From Pseudorhodobacter antarcticus (GTDB lineage: Bacteria > Pseudomonadota > Alphaproteobacteria > Rhodobacterales > Rhodobacteraceae), in the NCBI RefSeq assembly GCF_900110135.1, contig NZ_FOCO01000025.1, positions 1 to 46,058 of the forward strand: a DNA stretch of 46,058 nt, in the 5' to 3' direction. The notes beneath the pieces were generated by a model, which was not told where the DNA came from, made no database searches, and worked only from the letters and a program-made list of their open reading frames with translations. The translations under genes and the position numbers were made by a program. Within the stretch, counting starts at the first letter, position 1, and each line of letters opens with the position of its first letter. Positions 28,206 through 35,759 of this stretch are shown here, in pieces.

Positions 28206-30167
28206 TCATTCCGCCGCCACAGGCGTTTGATCGACCAGATGGACAATATCCATCATAATCCGGTTCAGCTCAAAATCTTTGGGGGTGTAAACGGCGGCCA
28301 CACCCAGCGTGCGCAGCCGGACTGCGTCCTCCTCTGGAATAATCCCGCCAACGATCAGCGGCACCTCTGCCAACCCGCGCGCGCGCATAATGTCCAGCGT
28401 TTCTGTGATCAGCGGCAGGTGCGAGCCTGACAGGATGGACAGGCCAATCACATGCGCCTGCTCGTCGATCGCGGCCTGCACAATTTCGGCGGGCGTCAAC
28501 CGGATCCCTTCATAATGGATTTGCATCCCGCAGTCACGGGCGCGGGCGGTGATTTGTTCTGCACCATTGGAATGACCATCAAGGCCCGGTTTGCCCATCA
28601 AAAACGTCAAGGGCCGCCCCAGTTTGGCGGCAACGGCCTGCACCGCTTCACGGATCGGCTCCAGCCCTTCGGTGCGGTTGGATGGGTTGCGCGAGACGCC
28701 TGTGGGCGCGCGGTATTCGCCAAAGGCCGCGCGGATGGTGGCCCCCCATTCGCCCGTTGTCACGCCCGCTTTGGCGCAGGCAATCGACGGGCCCATGATA
28801 TTGGTTCCGTCCTGCGCGGCACTGCGCAGCGCGGCAAGCGCGGCCTCGACGGCCGCCGAGCTGCGGGCGGTTTTCCAATCGGTCAGGCGTGCGATTTGGT
28901 CTGCCTCCGCTTCGGGGTCGGCCACCATAATCGACCCATCGCCTGCGGTCAGCGGGCTGGGCGTGGTTTGCGTCCAACGGTTTACGCCGACCACGGTCGT
29001 TTCCCCCGTTTCAATCTTGCCAATGCGTTCGGCATTCGCCTCGACCAGACGGCCTTTCATATAGGCGATTGCGGCCACAGCGCCGCCCATCGCGTCGATT
29101 TGCGCCAACTCCTCGCGCGCGCCTACCTTCAACGCCTCCACCTTGCGGTCCACCGCCGGGTTGCCATCAAACAGGTCGTCATATTCCAGCAAATCGGATT
29201 CGTAGGCGAGGATTTGCTGCATGCGCAGCGACCATTGCTGGTCCCACGGGCGCGGTAGGCCCAACGCCTCGTTCCAGGCGGGCAATTGCACCGCCCGCGC
29301 CCGGGCCTTTTTGGACAATGTCACGGCCAAGGATTCGATTAAAATGCGGTAGACGTTGTTTTCGGGTTGTTGTTCGGTCAACCCCAGCGAATTCACCTGC
29401 ACCCCATAGCGAAAGCGGCGGTATTTGGCGTCTTGCACGCCGTAGCGGTCCAAACAAATCTCATCCCACAGGTCCACAAACGCGCGCATTTTGCACATCT
29501 CGGTCACAAACCGGATGCCTGCGTTCACGAAAAACGAAATCCGCCCCACCATATTGGGGAAATCATCGGCGGAAACCTTTGCTTTCAAATCATCCAGCAC
29601 GGCGCAGGCGGTGGCCAGCGCAAAGGCCAGCTCTTGTTCCGGGGTCGCCCCCGCCTCTTGCAAATGATAGGAACAGACGTTCATCGGGTTCCATTTGGGC
29701 AGGTGTTTTTGCGTATAGGCCGCGACATCGGTGATCATGCGCAGGCTGGGTGCGGGCGGGCAAATATAGGTGCCGCGCGACAGGTATTCTTTGATAATGT
29801 CATTTTGCACGGTGCCGTTCAGGTCCGCGATGTCCGCGCCTTGCTCCTCGGCCACCGCGATATACAGCGCCAGCAACCACGGCGCGGTGGCATTGATGGT
29901 CATCGACGTGTTCATCTGGTCCAGCGGAATATCCGCAAACAGCGACCGCATATCGCCCAAATGTGCCACGGGCACCCCCACCTTGCCCACCTCGCCCCGC
30001 GCCAATTCATGGTCTGAATCGTAACCGGTCTGGGTCGGCAGATCAAAGGCCACCGACAATCCGGTTTGTCCCTTGGCCAGATTGCCCCGGTACAGCGTGT
30101 TGGACGCGGTGGCGGTGGAATGGCCAGCATAGGTGCGAAACAGCCAAGGCTTATCTTTGGGGGGCAT
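28206..30167 (-). CDS. ecm: Ethylmalonyl-CoA mutase (B12-dependent)
   Basis: It isomerises (2R)-ethylmalonyl-CoA to (2S)-methylsuccinyl-CoA in acetate assimilation. It is a 653-residue single chain with an acyl-CoA mutase barrel (RTYAGHSTATASNTLYR, AFDLPTQTGYDSD, TMINATA-like SMTINATAPW). The C-terminal cobalamin domain has the B12 ligand motif DGHSNG (Asp530, His532) and SILSGSHLPL. The chain is shorter than methylmalonyl-CoA mutase, and ccr is divergent, so Ecm is preferred. The ATG at 30167 has GGAG 6 nt upstream; an ATG at 30182 is in frame but poorly placed. Confidence 0.93.
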   Translation of the reverse strand: MPPKDKPWLFRTYAGHSTATASNTLYRGNLAKGQTGLSVAFDLPTQTGYDSDHELARGEVGKVGVPVAHLGDMRSLFADIPLDQMNTSMTINATAPWLLALYIAVAEEQGADIADLNGTVQNDIIKEYLSRGTYICPPAPSLRMITDVAAYTQKHLPKWNPMNVCSYHLQEAGATPEQELAFALATACAVLDDLKAKVSADDFPNMVGRISFFVNAGIRFVTEMCKMRAFVDLWDEICLDRYGVQDAKYRRFRYGVQVNSLGLTEQQPENNVYRILIESLAVTLSKKARARAVQLPAWNEALGLPRPWDQQWSLRMQQILAYESDLLEYDDLFDGNPAVDRKVEALKVGAREELAQIDAMGGAVAAIAYMKGRLVEANAERIGKIETGETTVVGVNRWTQTTPSPLTAGDGSIMVADPEAEADQIARLTDWKTARSSAAVEAALAALRSAAQDGTNIMGPSIACAKAGVTTGEWGATIRAAFGEYRAPTGVSRNPSNRTEGLEPIREAVQAVAAKLGRPLTFLMGKPGLDGHSNGAEQITARARDCGMQIHYEGIRLTPAEIVQAAIDEQAHVIGLSILSGSHLPLITETLDIMRARGLAEVPLIVGGIIPEEDAVRLRTLGVAAVYTPKDFELNRIMMDIVHLVDQTPVAAE

Positions 30168-30213
30168 GGCATCTCCGTGCATCTGTGCGCAATTTTATTT
30201 CTTTATTTGATTG

Positions 30214-30240
30214 ATAATAGACATTTTATGCCCGTGTCAA
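30214..30240 (-). promoter_or_regulatory. Candidate ecm promoter
   Basis: On the minus strand TTGACA (30240-30235) is followed after 15 bp by TATTAT (30219-30214). A TTATCA with 17-bp spacing overlaps it. The spacing of the better -10 is short, so the exact hexamer is uncertain. The position, about 50 nt before the ecm start, is reasonable. Confidence 0.4.
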
Positions 30241-30303
30241 TTCGCTGCGTTGCAGCAGGCGCAAAATCCTGTCGCGCGGCGTGAACGTGCCGCAGTAGAC
30301 GCG

Positions 30304-30324
30304 AAATGCTGCTATGCAGCAGAA
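30304..30324. other. Small inverted repeat in the ecm-ccr spacer
   Basis: TGCTGC-TAT-GCAGCA forms a compact 6-bp hairpin. It is near the middle of the 274-bp divergent spacer and may be a regulator site or part of a leader fold. No known motif is recognised. Confidence 0.4.
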
Positions 30325-30361
30325 ACAAAGTTACAAAAACGTACACGTAATCCTTGTAATG

Positions 30362-30391
30362 TTGCGCAAATCGCCTTACCTCTTGCGTAAA
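30362..30391 (+). promoter_or_regulatory. Phased direct repeats TTGCGYAAA upstream of ccr
   Basis: TTGCGCAAA at 30362 and TTGCGTAAA at 30383 start exactly 21 bp apart. A weaker CTGCG follows 21 bp later. The words resemble the TTTGCAAA-like sites described for ScfR-family regulators (RamB, PccR) of C2/C3 acyl-CoA pathways, which regulate ccr in relatives. The match is approximate and from memory. Confidence 0.5.
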
Positions 30392-30414
30392 GCCGCATTG
30401 ATTCTGCGATGCGG

Positions 30415-30424
30415 CGTGATCACA
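30415..30424 (+). promoter_or_regulatory. Single GTGATCAC palindrome before ccr
   Basis: GTGATCACAC at 30416-30425 is the same ten-base word that opens the sdhC and sucC operators. Here there is only one copy, 6 nt before the AGGAGG ribosome site and 16 nt before the ccr ATG. Binding here would block initiation or elongation. Confidence 0.45.
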
Positions 30425-30441
30425 CTGAACAGGAGGCCGGC

Positions 30442-31734
30442 ATGGCACTGGATACGCAACCAAACATTGTTGCCTATGATGCACCTGAAAAAGACCTTTA
30501 TGACATTGGGGAAATGCCGCCCTTGGGCCATGTCCCCAGCCAGATGTATGCGTGGGTCATTCGTGCCGCGCGCCACGGCGAACCAGATACCGCAATGCAG
30601 GTGGAGGTGGTGGACACCCCAAAGCTTGACAGCAACGAAGTGCTGGTGATGGTGATGGCGGCGGGTGTCAATTACAACGGCGTTTGGGCCTGTCTGGGGC
30701 AGCCGATGTCGGTGTTTGATGTGCATAAGGCCGATTATGCGGTGCTGGGGTCCGATGCGGCGGGCATCGTTTGGGCCGTGGGCGACAAGGTGAAACGCTG
30801 GAAAGTTGGCGATGAGGTGGTGATCCACTGCAACCAAGACGATGGCGACGATGAGGAATGTAACGGCGGCGACCCGATGTTTTCCACCAGTCAGCGGATT
30901 TGGGGCTATGAAACCGCCGATGGATCCTTTGCGCAGTTCACCCGCGTGCAGGCGCAACAGCTTATGGCGCGGCCAAAGCACCTGACATGGGAGGAATCGG
31001 CCTGTTACACCCTGACGCTTGCGACCGCCTACCGGATGCTGTTCGGCCATGAACCGCATGACCTGAAACCGGGGCAAAACGTGCTGGTGTGGGGCGCATC
31101 GGGTGGCCTTGGTTCCTATGCGATCCAGTTGATCAACACGGCAGGCGCTAACGCGATCGGCGTGATATCGGACGAGGACAAGCGCGCCTTTGTCATGGGC
31201 CTTGGCGCGAAAGGTGTGATCAACCGCAAAGATTTCAAATGCTGGGGGCAATTGCCCACCGTGAACACGCCAGAATATAAGGAGTGGTTCGTTGAGGCGC
31301 GCAAGTTTGGCAAGGCTATTTGGGACATCACCGGCAAAGGCAACAACGTCGATATGGTGTTTGAACATCCGGGCGAGGCGACGTTTCCGGTGTCGACGCT
31401 GGTGTGCAAAAAAGGTGGCATGGTGGTGATTTGCGCCGGAACCACGGGGTTTAACTGCACCTTTGACGTGCGGTATTTGTGGATGCACCAAAAGCGCGTG
31501 CAAGGCAGCCATTTTGCGCATCTAAAACAGGCGTCATCGGCCAACAACCTGATGCTGGAACGCCGCTTGGACCCCTGCATGTCCGAAGTGTTCCCATGGG
31601 CCGATATTCCCGCTGCCCATATGAAAATGCGCCGCAATGAACACAAGCCCGGCAATATGGCCGTGTTGGTCCAAGCGCCGCGCACCGGCCTGCGCACGTT
31701 TGAGGATGCGCTGGAAACCAGCAAGAACCGTTAA
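30442..31734 (+). CDS. ccr: Crotonyl-CoA carboxylase/reductase
   Basis: It reductively carboxylates crotonyl-CoA with CO2 and NADPH to ethylmalonyl-CoA, the key step of the pathway. The 430-residue medium-chain reductase is about 100 residues longer than generic quinone reductases because of an N-terminal region (YDIGEMPPLGHVPSQMYAWV) and an inserted loop (HCNQDDGDDEECNGGDPMFS), both typical of Ccr. NVLVWGASGGLGSYAIQL is the NADPH fold, and a conserved FEHPGEATFPVS follows. AGGAGG sits 5 nt before the ATG. It is divergent from ecm, its partner enzyme. Confidence 0.96.
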   Translation: MALDTQPNIVAYDAPEKDLYDIGEMPPLGHVPSQMYAWVIRAARHGEPDTAMQVEVVDTPKLDSNEVLVMVMAAGVNYNGVWACLGQPMSVFDVHKADYAVLGSDAAGIVWAVGDKVKRWKVGDEVVIHCNQDDGDDEECNGGDPMFSTSQRIWGYETADGSFAQFTRVQAQQLMARPKHLTWEESACYTLTLATAYRMLFGHEPHDLKPGQNVLVWGASGGLGSYAIQLINTAGANAIGVISDEDKRAFVMGLGAKGVINRKDFKCWGQLPTVNTPEYKEWFVEARKFGKAIWDITGKGNNVDMVFEHPGEATFPVSTLVCKKGGMVVICAGTTGFNCTFDVRYLWMHQKRVQGSHFAHLKQASSANNLMLERRLDPCMSEVFPWADIPAAHMKMRRNEHKPGNMAVLVQAPRTGLRTFEDALETSKNR

Positions 31735-31750
31735 TTGGTTAACCCTCCGG

Positions 31751-31772
31751 TTTTGTTAACCTTTTGTTAACC
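31751..31772. repeat. Tandem 11-bp repeat TTTTGTTAACC
   Basis: Two exact tandem copies, plus a GGTTAACC at 31737-31744 beside the ccr stop. They lie between the ccr stop and its terminator. Confidence 0.8.
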
Positions 31773-31777
31773 ATGAT

Positions 31778-31811
31778 AGCCGCCATTTCCCAATCGGAAT
31801 GGCGGCTTTTT
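31778..31811 (+). terminator. Intrinsic terminator of ccr
   Basis: The stem AGCCGCCATT / AATGGCGGCT with a 10-nt loop is followed by TTTTT. Confidence 0.9.
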
Positions 31812-31925
31812 GCTTGCGCAACACTATTTGGATTGTGGTTACTGTTTGTTGACAGATCGCGGGTTAGGCTGTGAGGCACCGCATGATTTTGGGTGTTGGT
31901 TTCAACGATTAAAATTGGGGGCGCA

Positions 31926-32126
31926 ATGCGCCATGACTGGATCTTTGACGTGTTGGCCGATCTGCGGGTCTATGCGGACGAAAACAACCTTCCCGCCTTG
32001 GCGGCGCAGGTGACTACCGCCCTGCAAGTGGCGCGGCTGGAGGCGGGGGCAGCCGCCACCCAATCGCCCCCACCCTTGGATGCGGTGGCCGATGCCATCG
32101 CTGAAAAGCGCAGGCGGGCGCATTAA
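31926..32126 (+). CDS. 66-residue hypothetical protein
   Basis: Short and helical: MRHDWIFDVLADLRVYADEN, then an Ala-rich helix and a Pro-rich linker, ending KRRRAH. GGGGG lies 4 nt before the chosen ATG. An earlier in-frame start at 31893 lacks a ribosome site. I believe similar proteins are widespread in Rhodobacteraceae, but no function is known. It precedes the helicase gene by 77 bp. Confidence 0.6.
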   Translation: MRHDWIFDVLADLRVYADENNLPALAAQVTTALQVARLEAGAAATQSPPPLDAVADAIAEKRRRAH

Positions 32127-32203
32127 CGGGGGCGGGTGGTTTTTGCGGTGAAACTGGGGCTTGCTCGCTGGTCTTGGCGCGGCGGCACCGTTATGGTCGC
32201 TAA

Positions 32204-33727
32204 ATGGCAAACACCGAACACACATTCTCCGACGATCAGGCCGAGGCTTGGGACAGGCTTTCCGATCAACTTCGGGGCATGGGGATTAATTTGGATAACG
32301 CCACCCTGACGCCCGCGATGGAAGGCAAATCCAGCGTGTTGGCGATTGTGGGCAAGGCCGGGTCTGGCAAAACCATGCTGTTGGCCAGCCTGTATAAAGC
32401 GATGGTCGCAGCGGGTGTCGATGTGGTGTCTGGCGATTATGAAGGCAAAAAACGCAAAGATCGCCGGACGTTGGCGATTTTGGCCCCGACAAATAAGGCG
32501 GCATCGGTGCTGCGGTTGCGCGGCGTGCCCGCGACCACCATCCACCGTATTTTGTATACGCCGCTGTATGACCCACAATATGAACAGATCGCGGAATGGT
32601 TGGCGGGCAACGGCCCCCGCCCGCAGGTGGAGGGGTTGAGCGAATTGGCGCTGGACCGCGCGCGCGCGTTTTATGATACCGTGGCGTCCATCCCCGGTGC
32701 CTTGGCTGCGGCGGGCCTGCGCGGATCCGATTTCATCAAAGGCTGGAAACGCCGGGAGGAGCCACTGGATGTTGGGTTTGTCGACGAATCCTCGATGCTT
32801 GATCAGCGCCAGTTTGATGATCTGCGCGAGATTTTTCCAACTTTGGTGCTGTTTGGCGACCCTGCACAGCTGGCACCCGTGGGCAGTTCGGGCGAGATGG
32901 TGTTCAACACGCTTGGCTCCACCCGCAGGCTGGAATTGTCACGCATCCACCGCCAAGCTGAAGGCAATCCGATTTTGGACCTGGCCCATGCGCTGGCCGA
33001 CCCCAGCCTGACGTTTGAACGGTTTGAACGCATGGTGGAGGAGGCTGCGGCGCGCGACCCCCGCGTGGAAATGGCGCAGCGGGTCGACAGTGATTTGATG
33101 GCGCGGTCGCCCGTTCTGGTCTGGCGCAACGCGACCCGGATAAGGTTGATCACCGCCTTTCGCGCCGCCCACGGTGCCCCTGAATTTGAACTGATCCCAG
33201 GGGAGCCGTTGATTTGTGATGGCATCGAATTGCCCGTAAAACACCGCAAAAAACGGATTGACCTAGAGGCGCGGGGCCTGATCAAAGGCGCGCAAGTGAT
33301 CTATATGGGACCGGGCAACCGCGACGGGTTTGCCCGCCTGCATGTGGTGGGCGCCGAGGAGCCGCAAGTGTCTGCGGCCAGCATCATCAAAATTGAAAAA
33401 CCGGATGAGGATGAACCGTTCATCCCGTCTGCCGCGAAAATGGGGGCCGCGTTTTTGCACGGGGCCGCCGTGACCATTCACAAGGCGCAAGGCAGCCAAT
33501 GGGACACGGTGCAGGTGTTTGCGCCCGACCTGTGGGCGGCCGCCCAAGCGGGGCGCAGCGAGGCGGGGATACCGCTGTGGAAACGCCTTGCCTATGTCGC
33601 GATCACCCGCGCCCAAGACCGCCTGCTGTGGGTGGTGCGCAACCGCCTTGCGCGCCCGATCACGGTGCTGGGCGTGTCAGATTTGGTCGCCAAACCCGCG
33701 CCGCTTGCGTTAGAGGTGGAGGAATAG
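32204..33727 (+). CDS. RecD-like superfamily 1 DNA helicase
   Basis: A 507-residue ATPase. Walker A is GKAGSGKT at 50-57. Motif Ia is LAILAPTNKAA. Walker B is VGFVDESSM near residue 190. Motif III is LFGDPAQLAPVG. Motif IV-like is LELSRIHRQ. The C-terminal UvrD_C_2 box GAAVTIHKAQGSQWDTV is followed by YVAITRAQDRLLWVV. This is the RecD2-type single-chain SF1B helicase core without an extended N-terminal domain. A role in repair or recombination is inferred. The small gene upstream and the RAM-domain gene downstream give no further clue. Confidence 0.88.
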   Translation: MANTEHTFSDDQAEAWDRLSDQLRGMGINLDNATLTPAMEGKSSVLAIVGKAGSGKTMLLASLYKAMVAAGVDVVSGDYEGKKRKDRRTLAILAPTNKAASVLRLRGVPATTIHRILYTPLYDPQYEQIAEWLAGNGPRPQVEGLSELALDRARAFYDTVASIPGALAAAGLRGSDFIKGWKRREEPLDVGFVDESSMLDQRQFDDLREIFPTLVLFGDPAQLAPVGSSGEMVFNTLGSTRRLELSRIHRQAEGNPILDLAHALADPSLTFERFERMVEEAAARDPRVEMAQRVDSDLMARSPVLVWRNATRIRLITAFRAAHGAPEFELIPGEPLICDGIELPVKHRKKRIDLEARGLIKGAQVIYMGPGNRDGFARLHVVGAEEPQVSAASIIKIEKPDEDEPFIPSAAKMGAAFLHGAAVTIHKAQGSQWDTVQVFAPDLWAAAQAGRSEAGIPLWKRLAYVAITRAQDRLLWVVRNRLARPITVLGVSDLVAKPAPLALEVEE

Positions 33728-33781
33728 GGCTTTCGTCCCGCCCCGCCGCCGCCTATGACTTTGCCAAATCAGGAGAGTGTC

Positions 33782-34018
33782 ATGACCGCCGTTTTCGTCC
33801 AATTCCGCTGCACCCCCGGCAAAACCTATGAGGTGGCCGATGCGATTTATGACCGGGAGGTGGTGTCCGAACTGTTTTCCACCAGCGGGGAATATGACCT
33901 GATTGCAAAGGTTTATATCCCCGAAGGGCAGGACGTAGGGCATTACCTGTCGTCGTCACTGTTCGACATTCCGGGCATTGTGCGGACCTTGACGACGATG
34001 ACGTTCAAAGCGTTTTAG
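33782..34018 (+). CDS. Stand-alone Lrp/AsnC ligand-binding (RAM) domain protein
   Basis: 78 residues. The whole chain matches the alpha-beta RAM domain (VFVQFRCTPGKTYEVADAI, then SGEYDLIAKVYI, then RTLTTMTFKAF), without the DNA-binding helix-turn-helix. GGAGAG precedes the ATG. Such single-domain proteins can form octamer-like rings that bind amino acids and may modulate full Lrp proteins. The partner is unknown. Confidence 0.85.
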   Translation: MTAVFVQFRCTPGKTYEVADAIYDREVVSELFSTSGEYDLIAKVYIPEGQDVGHYLSSSLFDIPGIVRTLTTMTFKAF

Positions 34019-34039
34019 GCCTGTTTTGGGGCAAGCGCC

Positions 34040-34100
34040 GGGGGGCTGCGCTGCCCCCCCGGACCCCCCGCAGGTATTTTTGCCAAGACGAATGAGAGGG
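34040..34100. repeat. Hairpin plus conserved GGTATTTNNGCCAAGAYGA element, copy 1
   Basis: The hairpin GGGGGGC-TGCGCT-GCCCCCC at 34040-34059 is followed by GGTATTTTTGCCAAGACGA at 34073-34091, just past the pyrD stop. A second copy of the 19-bp word lies at 37354. The hairpin could terminate either convergent gene. Confidence 0.65.
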
Positions 34101-35159
34101 TTAGAGCCACGCGCCGCGTTGGGTTCCGACGGCTTGGGCGACCGTGGTGTAGCCGTCACGTTCCAACAATGAGTCCAGCCCTGCTGCGATATCGCCTGCA
34201 AGGCTGATGCCATGGTAGACCATTGCGGTGTAAAGCTGCACTGCCGATGCGCCGGCGCGAATTTTGGCATAGGCTTGATCGGCTGTGCTGATACCGCCCA
34301 CGCCGACGAGGGGGATTTTGCCATCTGTCAATTGCGACAGTTGTGCCAGAATGCGGGTGGATTTTTCGAACAGCGGCGCGCCAGACAGCCCGCCCGCCTG
34401 ATTTGCGTGGCGGCTTTTCAGCCCATCGCGCGCCAAGGTGGTGTTGGTGGCGATGATACCGGAAACGCCGGTGGCGAGGGCGACTTCGGCGATTTGGGCC
34501 AGCTCTTCGTCGGTCAGATCTGGGGCGATTTTTAGAAAGATCGGGATGGCGGAGGCGAGTTCGTCGCGCACCTCCATCACGCCGGTCAAAAGGCCGGTCA
34601 GGGCGGCGGCCCCTTGCAGGTCGCGCAGTTTTTCAGTGTTGGGCGAGGAGACGTTGACGGTGGCAAAATCCACATGATCGCCGCAATGGGCCAGCACATG
34701 CACAAAATCTGCCGCGCGGTCGGTCGAGGTTTTGTTGGCCCCCAGGTTCAGCCCCACGGGCACGCCGTTTGGGCGTTTGGCGAGGCGGGTTGCAATCGCC
34801 TCCATCCCTTGGTTGTTAAAGCCAAAGCGGTTGATGGCGGCGCGGTCTTTGGTCAAGCGAAACAAGCGCGGTTTGGGGTTGCCGGGTTGGGGCAGGGGGG
34901 TTGCCGCCCCCACCTCGAGCCAGCCAAAGCCGGATTGCATGAGAGCAGGCAGACATTCGGCGTTTTTATCATATCCGGCGGCGAGGCCCACGGGGTTGGG
35001 CAGCGCCATGCCGGCCAATGTGGTGACAAGGCGCGGGGTGGCAAAAGGGCCGGGTGTGGGGGCCAGCCCCAAGCGCAGCGCCAGCACCGACAGCCCATGT
35101 GCGCGTTCCGGATCGATTTGATGCAGCGCCCGCAAGGCCAGACGTTCGGTGACTGTCAT
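34101..35159 (-). CDS. pyrD: Dihydroorotate dehydrogenase (quinone), class 2
   Basis: It oxidises dihydroorotate to orotate with ubiquinone in pyrimidine synthesis. It is 352 residues long. An N-terminal helical membrane-associating domain ([25 protein letters not shown]) marks class 2. The FMN barrel has [50 protein letters not shown] (catalytic serine in the NVSSPNT motif) and VGVGGIST. The ATG overlaps the DUF952 stop (ATGA), so the two are coupled. An open extension to 35303 runs through DUF952 and is rejected. Confidence 0.96.
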   Translation of the reverse strand: MTVTERLALRALHQIDPERAHGLSVLALRLGLAPTPGPFATPRLVTTLAGMALPNPVGLAAGYDKNAECLPALMQSGFGWLEVGAATPLPQPGNPKPRLFRLTKDRAAINRFGFNNQGMEAIATRLAKRPNGVPVGLNLGANKTSTDRAADFVHVLAHCGDHVDFATVNVSSPNTEKLRDLQGAAALTGLLTGVMEVRDELASAIPIFLKIAPDLTDEELAQIAEVALATGVSGIIATNTTLARDGLKSRHANQAGGLSGAPLFEKSTRILAQLSQLTDGKIPLVGVGGISTADQAYAKIRAGASAVQLYTAMVYHGISLAGDIAAGLDSLLERDGYTTVAQAVGTQRGAWL

Positions 35160-35524
35160 GCTTTTAGTCCCGCGAACATATGGCCTTCCGGGAAGATATG
35201 GCCCGTGGCGCCCAAAGGCAGCGCCTTGTCCCAAGCCACATCCGACATGCGCAGCATGCGGTAAAGATGGGGGAACAGGGCGCCATCGCGCGACGCCTCC
35301 CACCGCAGATCGCTGCCCAAGTGATCCGCCTCTACCGCGACCAAAACCAGATCGGATTGGTCCGCGAAATAGAGGGCAGCCGTTTTTGCCACCTGTGCGG
35401 CGGTGGAAAAATGGACATACCCATCGGCCACATCAATCGGTGCGCCCGTGGTTTGGCCTGCCTGTTGCAGCTGGTTCCATTCGGAACGGCGAAAGATTTT
35501 GAATATCAACATGGGCTTGTTCAT
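35156..35524 (-). CDS. DUF952 family protein
   Basis: 122 residues. The block [21 protein letters not shown] and a downstream [11 protein letters not shown] are the DUF952 signature; the conserved HFS and HLY histidines suggest an ADP-ribosyl or glycan-type active site, but none is established. The start at 35524 (MNKPMLIF) is tentative; 35512 is also possible. It is the upstream gene of a two-gene unit with pyrD. Farther upstream the frame runs into the 16-bp tandem repeat. Confidence 0.8.
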   Translation of the reverse strand: MNKPMLIFKIFRRSEWNQLQQAGQTTGAPIDVADGYVHFSTAAQVAKTAALYFADQSDLVLVAVEADHLGSDLRWEASRDGALFPHLYRMLRMSDVAWDKALPLGATGHIFPEGHMFAGLKA

Positions 35525-35556
35525 GCACCGAGGGGGGATTTGCGTCAATGGCCCCC

Positions 35557-35646
35557 GTGCGGTTGGACTGCTGTGCGGTTGGACTGCTGCGCGGTTGGAC
35601 TGCTGTGCGGTTGGACTGCTGCGCGTTTGGAATGCTGTGCGGTTGG
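35557..35646. repeat. 16-bp tandem repeat, about 5.6 copies
   Basis: The unit GTGCGGTTGGACTGCT occurs at 35557, 35573, 35589, 35605, 35621 and partially at 35637. Copies 3 and 5 start GC instead of GT, and copy 5 has two further changes. It lies in the 235-bp spacer between DUF952 and the 5'-nucleotidase. It is too short and without spacers, so it is not a CRISPR. Confidence 0.95.
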
Positions 35647-35759
35647 CCCCCCCCTTTCGTTTCACGCCCCGTGCGCCCCCCTCCGTGCCATTCGCGTATC
35701 ATGCTTTGACAGACGCGCGCTGCGGCGCAATGATAGGGCCTTATCCAACAGGAGTATTG

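Noticed and set aside
34101-35303. Longer pyrD with a start at 35303
   Set aside because: It overlaps DUF952. The class 2 N-terminal helix and the ATGA overlap fix the start at 35159.
35557-35646. CRISPR-like array
   Set aside because: The units are 16 bp with no spacers between them and no cas genes nearby. It is a plain tandem repeat.
35403-35759. N-terminal extension of the 5'-nucleotidase
   Set aside because: It reads through the divergent DUF952 gene and the tandem repeat. The signal peptide at 35760 marks the true N-terminus.
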